From positions 1 through 64,000 of the forward strand of contig BGZK01000839.1 in the NCBI GenBank assembly GCA_005406025.1: a stretch of DNA of 64,000 nt. The letters are read 5' to 3'. This document shows, piece by piece, positions 11,521 to 23,300 of the stretch. The position numbers were made by a program, and so were the translations under genes. The notes below the pieces were generated by a model. It was given only the letters and a program-made list of their open reading frames with translations, was not told the DNA's origin and searched no databases. How positions within the stretch are numbered: position 1 is the stretch's first letter; each line of letters opens with the position of its first letter. This stretch comes from Eumeta japonica (lineage: Eukaryota; Arthropoda; Insecta; Lepidoptera; Psychidae).

Positions 11521-12689
11521 TTACATAAAAAAGATTTCTGTTTGTTGTCAATGATGTGATATCATCGAAATAGAAAAGCATAGAATTATAACGTTGAACA
11601 AATTTATGTTCATTTGTGGCAGAAAATTCACACAAATATACCTAAATGAGGATATACATATTTTTAAATCAAATAAATCTCTTACAAAGGACTTTATCTC
11701 TATCTCTTGTAGATGTAATTTCGAATGACCCATTTCTTGACTAAAGAGAAAGAATGAAGATACTCGTTGACGACAGAACGAGAAAGAAAGAATAAGGACA
11801 CATGGTGAACATCTGTATGGCGTTGAAGCTAATATTGTACGCCACGCCTACTACGAAGTCATTTTCGTTTAGTCATTTTGTTTATGTAGAAATACTTCCA
11901 TGCTTTTCTATTTAGATGTATAATATGTAGACATATTACATTATTGTTTGTTGTACACTTTGAAAACACATATACATAATAAAAACAGGGCATATCCTCT
12001 TCTATTCTAAAGGTCTAGATTAGAAAACTGGTTATATAAAAATCATCACTGGCATTTCACTGGTTATATAACCAGTTCCTTTTAAACTTTTTAATACCGA
12101 ACGCTAAAGATATGTTTCAACAAAATTTGCAATATCTGTTTTGAACAATTTCAACCATATCATTAATAGACCCCCTGGAAAAAATATAACTAGGTATTGC
12201 GTAAATCCTTATGTGCTCTTACTGTATACTTCCGTATAATAAATATTTATTTTTCTGGGATAGTACTGTGAGCTCTTTTAAACAACCGCCATCTTCATCG
12301 TCCCCTCTACTATTTCAATCAATGTCAATCGGAACTTGAAGTTACTTCACTTTAATAATAGCAATCATTTAGAGGACTATATGTGCCATACGCTGATAGC
12401 GGAGGATTTCATACAATTCACGATTATCCGCCGAACTCTGGCCTGAACCAGGTTCGATCTTTTCAAAGCAATAGTCTTGATTGGCTCTAACAAGAATGAT
12501 TCATAGTCCAGGTGGCTACGAACGATCGCATTGTACAGGAGTTTAAGAAAATAGGGGTGGTCACCCCACCATGTACCAGATAGCCATCCTAGGATGCTGA
12601 TATTTTTTTCAACTTTTGTGACGACGTAGTTACAGTGATCGGTTTCTGATAATTTAGAATCAAGGGATAAATCAAGAAATTTAATAAGA

Positions 12690-13660
12690 TTTTTACAGGG
12701 ATTCCTGACTCCCCCAGGATAACAAGCACATCCGGCACCGTTCTACTCCTTGAGAAAACAACCAGGTTACTTTTAGAGGCGGAGAACGCCAGTCCAAGGG
12801 AGTGAAGATGCAACTGCAAAGCCTGCAAGGACTTAGGCAGAGGCAGCATTAAAGACGGAAGTGTCAGAAAAGTGTAGAAGTAGGTCATCATCTTATTGAA
12901 AAAATTTAAATGGGATATATTGACGACTCTAAATCGGAAGTACACAGATTATAAAAAAGCGGGCTCATTACGGACACTTGAGAAAGGCTCCTCCACATTA
13001 GTTGTGAGGCTTTAACCTCACCACCGATACGAAGAAGAATTTTTCTCTCAGAAAGTAGATCAAAGATAAAGTTACTCAGCCTCACTGGCATCTTCAGCTT
13101 GTGGAGCTTGTCCCTGAGGATCGGAAGCAGTACATTGTCATATGCGGAGGAGACATCAAGACAAGCTGCTGTAACAGACTTTCCCCGGAGGAAGGATACG
13201 CGAATATGTGAGCTAAATATGCTGAAGTTGTCTACAGTATAAGGGTAGAACCCTTTCTGAATCCATACTGCGAATTGGCCAAGAGGCTGCGGCTCTCGCC
13301 GATCCACGCCAATTGGTTCTTAACCAAGTATTCAGCAATCTTTGCGAAAATAGAGCACAAAGTAATTGGACGAAATACAGCAATGTCTTCTGGATTCTCT
13401 TTGTTTTTAAATATCGGAATTATAGTCTGTGTTTTCCAGGTGATAGGGACGTTATCTGTAATCACAACCGAATTATCTATATCCAAGTAGTAAGACAGAA
13501 CTTGTTCAGAAGCGTTAATTAGGAAAGAGTAAGAGATGCCATCAATGTCAGGGGCCGAATCTGTCAGTGATGAGAGAACTAAATTCGATTCATATAATGA
13601 AAATGGTGTATCTAGACTGCTGATGAAAGAGGAAGAATAAGGTTTAGAATTCATTTAGAT
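12690..13660 (-). pseudogene. Reverse transcriptase domain of the non-LTR element, dead
   Basis: Minus-strand frames carry successive RT blocks: TIIPIFKNKENPEDIAVFRP, then NSQYGFRKGS, then CLDVSSAYDNVLLPILRDKL, then SLSQVSVMSPLFYNL (degraded from the family's P-Q-G-S-V-L-S-P block), then CLDVSSAYD-linked catalytic region. The YADD box is replaced by a stop followed by DDD in a shifted frame near 12890. At least two frameshifts (about 13250 and 12910) separate the parts. No activity is possible. Confidence 0.8.
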
Positions 13661-14179
13661 TGGGAACAAAAGAGGGGGCAGAATTCTTCATAAGCTGGGC
13701 TATCCACTCTAAAGTGTTCAGGCACGGGGAAACTGCCTCGTGAAAAGAACCGCGAAATTTACGAATTTGTTTCCAAACTGTGTGGGAATAGACATCAGGG
13801 TAGATAAACTCACATAATCTGCGCCATTTTTCTAATTTCTTCTTGCGAAGAAGCCCCTGGACTTGGCACGTGTCTTAGAAAGGTTGATAAAGTTTTCCTG
13901 GGACATGTTTCGACAGTATAGAATTTCAGCTCCTCTTCTTCAACTGCTTGTGTACATTCTTGGTCCCACCATGGCGGGGATAGAATGTCGACTACGGAGT
14001 GTTTCTTTAGTGGAAATATGTCATCGGTCACCGATAGCATGGCTTGGGACAAAGCATCGGCACATGAAGTGGGGTCTGAAGCAGAGAGTTTAGGTAGTTT
14101 AGAAAATCTATGGTTGAGTTTATCCCTGTAAGCATTCTAATCAGCATCCTTTAATTTGTATTTTAATAGGGAAATCATT

Positions 14180-14800
14180 TTTTTAGAAGAAAGGGCGAGA
14201 AAAAGGAAGTTTGATAATGATGGGAAAATGATCGCTACCATAAGAATCCTGTAGGACGTCCCAGGACAGGATTGGGGCTAGATCAAGAGAGTAGAAAGAT
14301 AAGTCCAATGCATTGGAGCTCGAATGCGGTTTAGTCCGACGCGTTGGGGTGCCATTGTTCAGGACGAAAAGATCGATTTTATTCATTATGTCGACCAAAG
14401 TCCTGCCAGCGAAATCGATGCCACTACTACCCTAAAGGGTATGATGGTAGTTGAAGTCACCGAGCACAACATAAAGTCTCATAAGGGTGGTGAGGATAGC
14501 TTCTAACTCACTTAGGATTAGGGGGGAAGGTGAGGCAATGTATAGGGACAGGAAGGTAGCACCCTCAACTTTCACGACAATTGGGGGAAAGGGAGTATGA
14601 TTTCTAATGAGCATTGCGGTACCGCCGTATCCATCAGATCTGTCGTCTCTAAAGCAGACGAAACTAGGCACTCTAAATTGACTGCTAGCCTTAACCATGT
14701 CTCAGACACGGCTGCAACGGTGGGAGAGTACTTTTGTAGGAGAAAGATAAGGTCGGGTTTATCCCTCCTTACACTCTGGCTGTTGAACTGTAGCTACTGC
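14180..14800 (-). pseudogene. Apurinic endonuclease domain of the non-LTR element, dead
   Basis: Minus-strand frames give KPDLIFLLQKYSPTVAAVSE, then DRSDGYGGTAMLIRNH, LYVVLGDFNYHH, NGTPTRR with SSSNALDLSF, and SYGSDHFPI. These match the order of the AP endonuclease of non-LTR elements, including the GDFN and SDH boxes. Frame breaks occur near 14690 and 14430. A short hairpin (TGGATGTAA / TTACATCCA around eight T) at about 14799-14827 lies just upstream of the domain in the coding sense. Confidence 0.8.
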
Positions 14801-14894
14801 TGGATGTAATTTTTTTTTACATCCAGCTTTCAGTAAATAAATTAGAGAGTAATAAATTGGCAATGTTGGACAGCAGGGAGTTAGGAGCAGAGAG

Positions 14895-14907
14895 AAGTTT
14901 TAATAAA
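14895..14907 (+). repeat. Target-site duplication of the Penelope insert, left copy
   Basis: AAGTTTTAATAAA, repeated exactly at 17355-17367. Removing one copy and the insert restores a continuous open stretch in the non-LTR element, LLSLLKLLSAPNS on the minus strand. Confidence 0.8.
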
Positions 14908-15107
14908 CGCTTGCCTGCAACATGTATTAACATGCAGCATGCAACCCACCATGACCCTCGAATCTGCCTCTCCACTACGAATCTCTATCCAAATGATTGA
15001 ATATTGATTCCAGAGGATTGACAGATATCGAACACCTAAGCAAGTGTTATTTATTATTATAATTATCTAATTCCGCCAACTATTAAATTGTTTAGTTCTA
15101 CGTACGT
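14908..15107 (+). repeat. Terminal inverted repeat of the Penelope-like element, left arm
   Basis: Begins CGCTTGCCTGCAACATGTAT and ends TTCTACGTACGT. Its reverse complement is found at 17114-17314 with few differences. Penelope elements often carry such pseudo-LTRs in direct or inverted orientation. Confidence 0.88.
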
Positions 15108-15429
15108 TTCATGCCAACAAGGCACATCTTCAGAAATTGCCGACAGTCACATCCACCAGGGTGCAAGGAGCGTTAAAACAACCAACACAACCTCGTTAGA
15201 CAGGCCGCTGTCATGCAATGGTCAAAGAGCGACGAAAACATTATTAAGACAGCCACAGATCACCACCGATAGACATGCTTGTCAAATGTCACAGACTAAC
15301 CATCACCAACATTACCCAAGTAGTTACAGGCAAGCGTCCAATAATGGCGATTTATAAACGTCAATTTGGTCGTTGAGCATATTATTATTATCTTTATGTT
15401 TTAAAATTTCGAAGGATTCCAAAACATTC

Positions 15430-15665
15430 AAACGTAACCCTTCTCACACACATGCAAGACATCGAATTTGTGATCATTATTAAGCTTATGACCGGTTTCT
15501 AATAGATGTTTAGCAAAATGGGATCTGTCTGATTTATTATTTTTAAAGGCCGAAATATGTTCTTTATATCTTTTTCAAAGCAACGTCCGGTTTGTCCTAT
15601 ATATATTGATTTACAGTCATCACAAGTTAATTTATAAATTCCAGATTTTTATTATTGTGTAATTT
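15430..15665 (-). pseudogene. GIY-YIG endonuclease remnant of the Penelope-like element
   Basis: The minus strand reads IYKLTCDDCKSIYIGQTGR, then (with frameshifts) FEK and HISAFKNNKSDRSHFAK-like residues. This is the start of the Penelope GIY-YIG domain, with the Tyr-Ile-Gly core and the Cys pair before it. Single-base losses break the frame near 15570 and further on. Confidence 0.7.
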
Positions 15666-15949
15666 ATCTTTATTGTTACATAAAGTTTTCAAATTATTAT
15701 TTGTTTTAAAGGCCGTATAAATATTATGTTTTTAATAATCTTGAAATTTTCTCGAAATTGTACCAAAATATGTCAAACTAGCTATATATTTCTTTTGATC
15801 TTTAGATTGTGTTGGATAGATACTTTTATTTATAATACTTTTTGTTTTTATTAATGAGTCCATCAATACATTTTTGCTATATCCGTTTGCCAATGCTATA
15901 CTGTAAATGGTATTTAATTCTAAAGGAAATTATGATTATTAAGGGTATG

Positions 15950-16960
15950 GTGAATAACCGATGTATCATTGATTTATAAGCCGCCAATTTGTGTTGCCAT
16001 GGATGACAAGAAGAAATGGGTATTGTAATATCTGTGCATGTGGGTTTTCTATATATTTTAAATTCATGTCTATTATTTTTCTGGTTAAGGTCAAATCTAA
16101 AAATTTATAGAATTGTTTGTTTCTTCCTCTAGTTTAAATTGAATTTTGGGGTGTATGCCATTAATATAATTTTGAAACAGATCTAATTCTATTGAATTAC
16201 CCAGCCAACACATAATAATATCGTCCACATATCTAAAATAATACAGGATATTATTATTGTTTACTATGTGCTTAATTTCGAATTCATCCATAAAATTTCG
16301 GCCATTAATGGACTTAAAGGTGAACCCATAGCTAGACCTTCTTTTGTATATAAAATTGATTATTATAACGGAAATAATTTTGATTCATGCACAATTCTGT
16401 TAATTTTAAGATATCGTCCTTCTCGCCTGGATGTAGTTTTTGTTTATCTAACTTATCTTTTATAATTGTTAAGCATTCTCTAAAGGGAACATTAGTAAAT
16501 AAACTGTCTACGTCAAATGAGATAAATTTGCTATTGTTTGGAAGGACAATATCTTTAATTTTGTTAACCAGGTCTAAACTATTAACCAAACCATATTTTG
16601 GGTTGAATGAAATTTTTCTTTTATTATATCATTTATGTATTTAGCTAATCTATATGTTGCGCCTGCACATACGATACCACCGGACGAACCGGCTCACCCT
16701 CTTTATGTACTTTTGGCAAACCATACAATCTAGGGGCCTGTGGATTCATCGGTATCAAATTTCTTTTTCTGATTCTTTAGTCAATAAAATTTTGAAAACG
16801 ATAAATTTTGTTTAACTTCCGCAATATATTTATTGGTGGGATCATATTTTAATTTTTGAAATTCTTTTCGTTATTAATTATATTATTAACCTTAGTATTG
16901 TAATCCGACTTGTTCATTATTACAATAGCGTTCCCTTTATCGGCTTTACTAATAACTATA
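15950..16960 (-). pseudogene. Reverse transcriptase remnant of the Penelope-like element
   Basis: Minus-strand frames at 16589-16332 (SFDVDSLFTNVPFRECL, LTELCMNQNYFRYNNQFYIQ) and 16291-16097 (ILYYFRYVDDIIMCWLGN) carry the catalytic Asp boxes of Penelope-type RT. The G-x-P-M-G-S-P block expected between them is broken by a frameshift near 16320. Confidence 0.8.
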
Positions 16961-17113
16961 TTTTCTTTCAATATTTTTGTTTTAATGATATTAACGTTTT
17001 ATGATCTACATTGTATACATAGTCGAAATGGTATTACTATTATTAAATTTTATTAAATCCGAAATTTTGTATTTTATGGACTCGTTACATTTACTTTTGT
17101 GCAGAGATATTTC

Positions 17114-17314
17114 ACGTACGTAGAACTAAACAATTTAATAGTTGGCGGAATTAGATAATTATAGTAATAAATAACACTTGCTTAGGTGTTCGATATCTGT
17201 CAATCCTCTGGAATCAATATTCAATCATTTGGATAGAGATTCGTAGTGGAGAGGCAGATTCGAGGGTCAGCGGTGGGTTGCATGCTGCATGTTAATACAT
17301 GTTGCAGGCAAGCG
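17114..17314 (-). repeat. Terminal inverted repeat of the Penelope-like element, right arm
   Basis: Begins ACGTACGTAGAAC and ends TGCAGGCAAGCG, the inverted counterpart of 14908-15107. About 40 unmatched bases (17315-17354) remain between this arm and the right target duplication, so the two ends are not symmetrical. Confidence 0.88.
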
Positions 17315-17699
17315 TCTACTATGGATTTCCGCGAATTAACACCTCATACAATACAAGTTTTAATAAAGAAGACAAAAGGTCAATCATTAAGTGTTGTTGA
17401 GTGTTACTCTCAACTGGGTTTAAGGTTGAAAGAGCGCAGTCATTGAGACTAAAAGAAAATTCACTGAAAATAATCTAATGGGAAGCTTTATCGTATCCTT
17501 TGTTAGGCCTAGGAGGTAACTGACGAGGCTTCAAGATGGTTTTTCTATTAGAAGACGAAGAATTAAGACACTGCGACTTCTGAGCATTAGGACTATAAAG
17601 GGAGAAGACAGCAGTGTTTGCATATAATTTACCAATAGAGGGATGTTTTCTTTAAGCCTCAGAATTTGAAATAGATTTTTCAGCCGAAGAAATCTTGAT

Positions 17700-18753
17700 A
17701 CGCTTCTGTCTATTCAGTTATGGGCAGAGTTTGATAGCGGCGGTATGTTGGCCGAAACAGTGAAGATATGACACTTTGTGCTTCTTCACAGTGCAGGACC
17801 CGCCTATATGCTCATTACCACACTTAAAATATCTAAGGTGAGATCTACATTGCGCTTTAGTATGCCCATATCGGTAGCAGTTGTAAAACTGAATCGTTGG
17901 GTAAGTGTATACCTCGACCGACAGAGCATTGTAACAGAAAAACACCCTCTGCGGCAACATCTGCCCATCAAAGGCAAGCACAACAGTTTGGGATGGTTTT
18001 AAGACAGTGGAGCCATCCATCATCGTCTTATAGTTCAGGTGCGAATCTTTAACACCTTACCACAACTCTCTGGAACTACAATGTAACCGAGAATCTCTTC
18101 TGGGAACCAATCGGAAGGGACAACTCGCACTAGACTTAAATAATCGGATGAAGTAGGCCTAGAGTGCAAGGAGAGGGTACAAAAGAAATGTATTAACGGC
18201 TGTGGGATTCAGGAAGGAGAGAACAATGCAATTCCTCCCGATCCTCTTCACGCTGCCATTGACAATATCTTTAACATTGGTTGATTGCAGGATTTTCCCA
18301 AAAGACACCGGCTGGAGTACATTGCCAGCAGAAGGGGAAGCTTCGATCCTTTGGCAATGAATGACAAATAGGCCTCTATCATTATTATATTCCAGATGTC
18401 CTATACTTTTAATTGAAGAACTAGTTGTGTCAGGAGTGGCAGGGGAGGTTTGAGTAGCACCTACATTGGAGATACGAGAAGGAGGGATGGAACATCGCTT
18501 AACGAGGGGGTTGAGAGCCGACTATTATATTTAATTTGGAGTTTGACTGATGCCTCTCTTTACGAGCACTTTTTTCGATAACCATTTTTTTATTTATTTT
18601 ATCCTCCGAATCGGACATAGTTGTAGCATCGGAAACTGTGATAAACGTAGCCGGTGAAGGAGGGGCTAATAAGGAAAGTAAAACATTTGTCGAGGGTTGG
18701 CCAGTATTATCGGGCGGGTTGTCCATCTTGGACTCGTAACATTTTTCGCACAA
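17700..18753 (-). pseudogene. Gag-like ORF1 remnant with zinc knuckles
   Basis: The minus-strand frame starts near 18753 (MCEKCYESKMDNPPDN) and is acidic and Ser/Pro-rich. After breaks it resumes at 18023-17718 with three Cys-rich knuckles: CYRYGHTKAQC, a decayed CGNEHIGGSC, and CLHCFGQHT ending in KLCP. This is the nucleocapsid-like end of ORF1 in jockey/I-type retrotransposons and fixes the 5' side of the element on the right. Confidence 0.75.
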
Positions 18754-18760
18754 AATAAAC

Positions 18761-20372
18761 GATAATGGATTATAAAAATTAAAAATAAAATTAATAGAAA
18801 CTTAAGTACAGCACGGGAAAAAAAAATAGGTAGAAAAACAATATAAAGAGCGCAGATTACAGGGTATAAACATAACGATGAAGGCTAAAAATTACAGGCT
18901 TAATTACAGAAATTAGAAGGCCAGAAAAAGTTACAAACGTAGATGCCCGATGAATGCTTCGACTGGATAATCTATCCTTAAAGTTACTGCCATGTTACTG
19001 CTAAATGAGAATTTTTGACTTACTACTTTACATATGATTGATTGTATTATATTTGTCTCTATCTAGACTTATACTACGTCTATGGTATTTAGATCAGCTG
19101 ATTATGAGGTCACTGTTGTCAGGCTGACATTAAGTGTTGCCACTTCATAAAAAATCATATATTCTTTGACATCATAGATTTAGAAAATTCGTTAATAAAT
19201 ATATCACCAGCAATCGTTAAAGATACATTATTTTAGTAAAATAATATTTTTTGTATTAAATTAAATATGTACATATTTATAAAATCATATGTAAAATAAT
19301 TGATCAATGACAGTTTCTATGTTACATGTAAAATTATTAATTACAAATATATTTAAAAATTGCATACAGCAAGCAATACAACAAGTTTACTTTATTATGG
19401 ATAACGTTCTACATAAGGTACCACAGTACCACTAGAAGTAAAAGGTTCTTGAATATCATAAATTTTGAATAAAAATTTGAAATTTTTACAAACTACAATG
19501 ATATCATAAGGCAAGTACTACTCATAACAATGCATTTTTAAACTGATTTTTTACTGAAAAGTTGAGTCGTAGTGGGTAATTTTATTCTTATGGTGGTAAT
19601 CACGTTAAAATCTCATTAACTTCGACATTCAGCAATAGTATATTTTTGCAGCGTTGTTGTATTTATTGTATTACATCTCATTATTGGCAACAATTTTATA
19701 ATGTTTTAATTTTCTTTAATATTACAAAACTGATTGTGTTAATATAGAATGATTTTGCCTAAATGTCTTTATCTGGATATCAATTATTTCGAGGGCTTAC
19801 TTCGATATCAACTCTTACACAGTAAAATTCAAAACGCTTCTTTGTTTTCTTTGGCTACCGTTATGATTTTGCTTTATGTAATAATTACTAGCACAATATA
19901 TACAAAACTGTTTCTTTAATAAATCAAATATAGTGTCTTGCAAATGTTGATTAAATATATGAATTGTTTCTATGCAACTGCATGGAATGCAGCTCGTTAA
20001 TCTTTAGCTTTACAGTACATACATGTATTATGCGTAAATGAAGTAGGCGTTTAATATCAAACAATTACAATCAAATTTTTTATAATGGCAACTAGAAAAT
20101 TGATTGACAATTAGTTGTTGAGGCTACAGAGTTGCGATGGACATTGCCGATATTGACATAGCTGTGACTAATGATTTCATACCAATGTTTCAAATTAAGA
20201 GGCGTGAAATTAGAATTTTTCTAAAAGAAATTTATTATATCATATAATTTGTATCGTGTTTGAACATTCTATAAACGTGCTATTAATACAGAAACTCAGG
20301 AAAAGTATTATCTGTTTTTGCACATTAATTATTCGTTTAATATTTATCGAAAAAAGACAATATAACAAAAGA
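18761..20372. other. Intergenic and MFSD12 5' region
   Basis: AT-rich sequence without a recognisable gene. The MFSD12 promoter and 5' UTR should be at the right end. An in-frame upstream ATG at 20256 would add 39 mostly hydrophobic/basic residues that do not fit the family, so this part is taken as 5' UTR. Confidence 0.6.
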
Positions 20373-23300
20373 ATGGATAATGAACTTGTCGATATTTCGA
20401 CTAGTGTATATTTACAGTTGGGTTATGGCGTGGGACATGTACTAAATGATGTATGTGCTAGTTTATGGTTTACGTATTTGCTAGTGTTTTTTCATTTAGT
20501 TTTAGAATTCAGTGCCTATCAAGCGGGAATCTTGATGTTAATAGGTCAAGTAGTAGATGCGTTGTTTACACCCTTTATTGGTTATTTTTCTGATCATACT
20601 GAAAGTTCACTGAGTTTTAAATATGGCAAAAGAAAAGTTTGGCACTTATTTGGTAAGTTGATGGATATAATTTTGCTAAAGCTTAAGCTTAAAATATCTT
20701 AAAACGTAGGGCACTTGGGGGAACCGTTGAGAAATTATACATATGAGAAGTTATACAACTTCTGGTAAATGTTCTGCTGTGACTTGACAAGGACTTCTTC
20801 ATCATGTGTCTATAATATAATTAACTGAAAAAGATTGTTTCATAATCACTTACTGTAGAAACAAATGTCAACAATACTCTGAGATTGTCAGATAACACAA
20901 TATCTGCGTACCACATCTTATTCCATGGCAGTTTTGATGCAGAAATAATTATAATTGTACTTCTAACACCACAACTTTCACACAGAACTCATGATTTATG
21001 CACAAATATAAATTATCTATAGAATACTATGTATTAGGAAGCTGAATTAAAATAAGAATACTTTATTACTGATACTGTGAAGGCAGGATTGATATCCCAG
21101 TTTTCCATTTTCATGTTGTCCATGTTTACCATCTCTGAAAGGTTTTTTTTTGTTATAATATGAATCTAGAAACTCAAACACTATAGTGTTGAATAGAGTA
21201 GTACAAAACTGATTCAAGTATTTTCAGTTTGATGTAAAAGATGAACACTTGTCAACCTATTACGGCTAAAGTTGATGCTATTTTGGAAAAAGTAGAGCAA
21301 GATTGGTATAATATTTCCCACAAGAAAGCTGAATAGACGAGGATTGATCACAAAACAATTTCGATCTATTTGAAAAAAGCTGAATATACCAAAAAGCTTG
21401 ATACTTGGGTCCTAAAAGAAATCTAATCAATTTTGTACTAATTTGTGATTCTCCATTAAAATGTAAAGAAACCGAAACATTTATGAAAAATTGATCTTTC
21501 AAAAAATGGATTACCTACTACAAAATGGTGAGAAAAAGATCATGGTCAATAAGCAAGCAAGCTCCAAAGACTATAGCGAAACCAGATTAACTAGCAAAAC
21601 TTTATGCCTTGTGTATGGTGGGATTGAAAGGGCATTTATTCATTATGAGTTTTTACCACTGGATAAAAACATCAGTTCGGATGTCAGCTGATGAGATTCA
21701 AGCAAAAAGTTAACAAAAAGTGGCCAGAATCAATGAACAGAAAGGGTGTGGTTTTTCACCATGATAATGCCAAATCACCCACATCTTTAGCATCTCGGCA
21801 AACATTGAGAGCATTTGATTGGGAAGTATCAATGCATCCACCATATAGCCCTGATCTTGTACCCTCATATTTTCACCTGTTTCGGTTTATTGTGAATTCT
21901 TTATGTAGTGTTAGGTTAACATCAAGAGAGGACTATTTCACAGTTTGCATCCATGTTTTGCAGTGATTCAAACTCAACATGACAGATTACGAGTCTCTTT
22001 ATAATTTTTACTATACAGATCAAAAAATGACCATGCATCTTTTCATAAATAAACACAATTTTTGTTTTAGTTTATTACAGTTAACAGATATTGATATTTA
22101 ACTGGAATAAAAATCTAAAATAGCATAATACTCTTGTACTGACAATCCTGAACAATCTATTTTAACTTTTTATATGGCCGCCGGCAGTATAGCTAGAAAT
22201 GCAAAACCTTTTGCAAGCTTTCTGTATAGGTTCAGTTAAGTGGCAATTATGTTGGCATATTTGTGTGTTTATAGCTAGAAATTGCTTATTATTAAAAAGA
22301 CACATTGTTTCATTTATACTGTAATATCTTGAATATATTCATGATAGATAATATGAAAACACCAAATTTTAGTAGCTTTTAATTAGTTTGCCGAAATCCT
22401 AATAACAAAAAAAACTTTCAGGTACTGCATGTGTATTGGGGTCTTTTCCATTCATTTTCACGGATTGTCTGGGATGTTCAACAACTCACAAATGGGCTCA
22501 AATGTTTTATTTTGCTTCGTTCATAATGGTATTTCAAATCGGATGGGCTGCGGTTCAAATATCACATTTGTCTTTGATACCTGAATTGGCAGAAGATGAA
22601 CAAACAAGGACACATCTTACAGCTGTAAGGTTTGTATTTATTTGCTGAAATATGTTTCATTTTATGTAAGCGTTGTATTATTCACATAATTTTAATTGTT
22701 ACACCATCCAGATATATGTTTTTTAACTTCCTGTTAGGAAAATTATTCACTTTTCATAAAATTAGCTAGTTACTGTTTTCAGTCCGATTTTTGGCAATCG
22801 AGTTTACATCATATCATGATGTTTTATTGTCCTAGGAATTTATTTTGAACATTTATTGAATAATGTGTTTGTAAATCACTTATAATTTTTGATTAGATTA
22901 ACCAATCAAAACACAGTGTGAAACATTCAAAAGGGGTCCACTCAACTTAGAATTTATGAAACGTTGAACTAAATCCATCTGGTACATTTTGAGAAATGGT
23001 GTGTTAATTTGAAATGACTTTTAGACTACTCTACCAATTAGTATCAAAATATAATAAGCTCTTTCACAAGCAGGTGCATTGACTGTTGCAAACTGAATTA
23101 AAATCGGTAGATCTGTTCAAGAGCTAGTGTTGGAAAAATATTTATCATAAAGGGTTTCTTTTACAATATTTTTAAACTGATATACTGAAAAATTCCAAAA
23201 TCTATTTAAAAACCAACATTGATCATTGCTAAAAGTTTCAAAATCAGATGATTTGTTGAAAGATATTGTTGAAGAAAATTTTCAAAAGTTGGTTTAGAAA

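Larger units (their letters stand above)
9927..12299. other. Intergenic, AT-rich, with small fragments
   Basis: Mostly AT-rich sequence without a gene. Two minus-strand coding-like scraps stand out, at 11075-11152 and around 11469-11506, and are listed separately. Near 12024-12076 ACTGGTTATATAA occurs twice, the second time as the palindrome CTGGTTATATAACCAG. Confidence 0.6.
14908..17354 (-). mobile_element. Penelope-like element nested in the non-LTR element
   Basis: 2447 bp, flanked by the 13-bp direct repeat AAGTTTTAATAAA (14895-14907 and 17355-17367). About 200 bp at each end (14908-15107 and 17114-17314) are near-identical inverted copies. The minus strand encodes RT fragments with SFDVDSLFTNVP (about 16525-16490) and RYVDDIIMCW (about 16233-16204), both characteristic of Penelope RTs. 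Nearer the 3' end lies a GIY-YIG endonuclease-like piece, IYKLTCDDCKSIYIGQTGR. RT followed by GIY-YIG is the Penelope arrangement. The frames are broken, so the copy is dead, but ends and target duplication are well preserved. It is younger than the host element. Confidence 0.88.
12300..18760 (-). mobile_element. Decayed non-LTR retrotransposon (gag-EN-RT), split by a Penelope-like insert
   Basis: Read on the minus strand, a nearly complete element appears in the expected order. It has a gag-like region with three CCHC zinc knuckles (about 18753-17700), an apurinic endonuclease domain (about 14790-14180), a reverse transcriptase (about 13660-12690) and the downstream segment with NAIVRSHLDYESFLLEPIK (about 12540-12480). 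The element is interrupted at 14895-17367 by another transposon, and its reading frame resumes exactly across the insertion. Stops and frameshifts break every domain. Domain order and the triple zinc knuckles fit the jockey/I/R1-like groups; I saw no RNase H. The true 5' end, perhaps near 18990, and the 3' end are not sharply defined. Confidence 0.85.

Noticed and set aside
20256..20372. Upstream in-frame ATG for MFSD12
   Set aside because: Adds 39 residues that do not resemble the family N-terminus; ATG 20373 starts the protein where relatives begin. Treated as 5' UTR.
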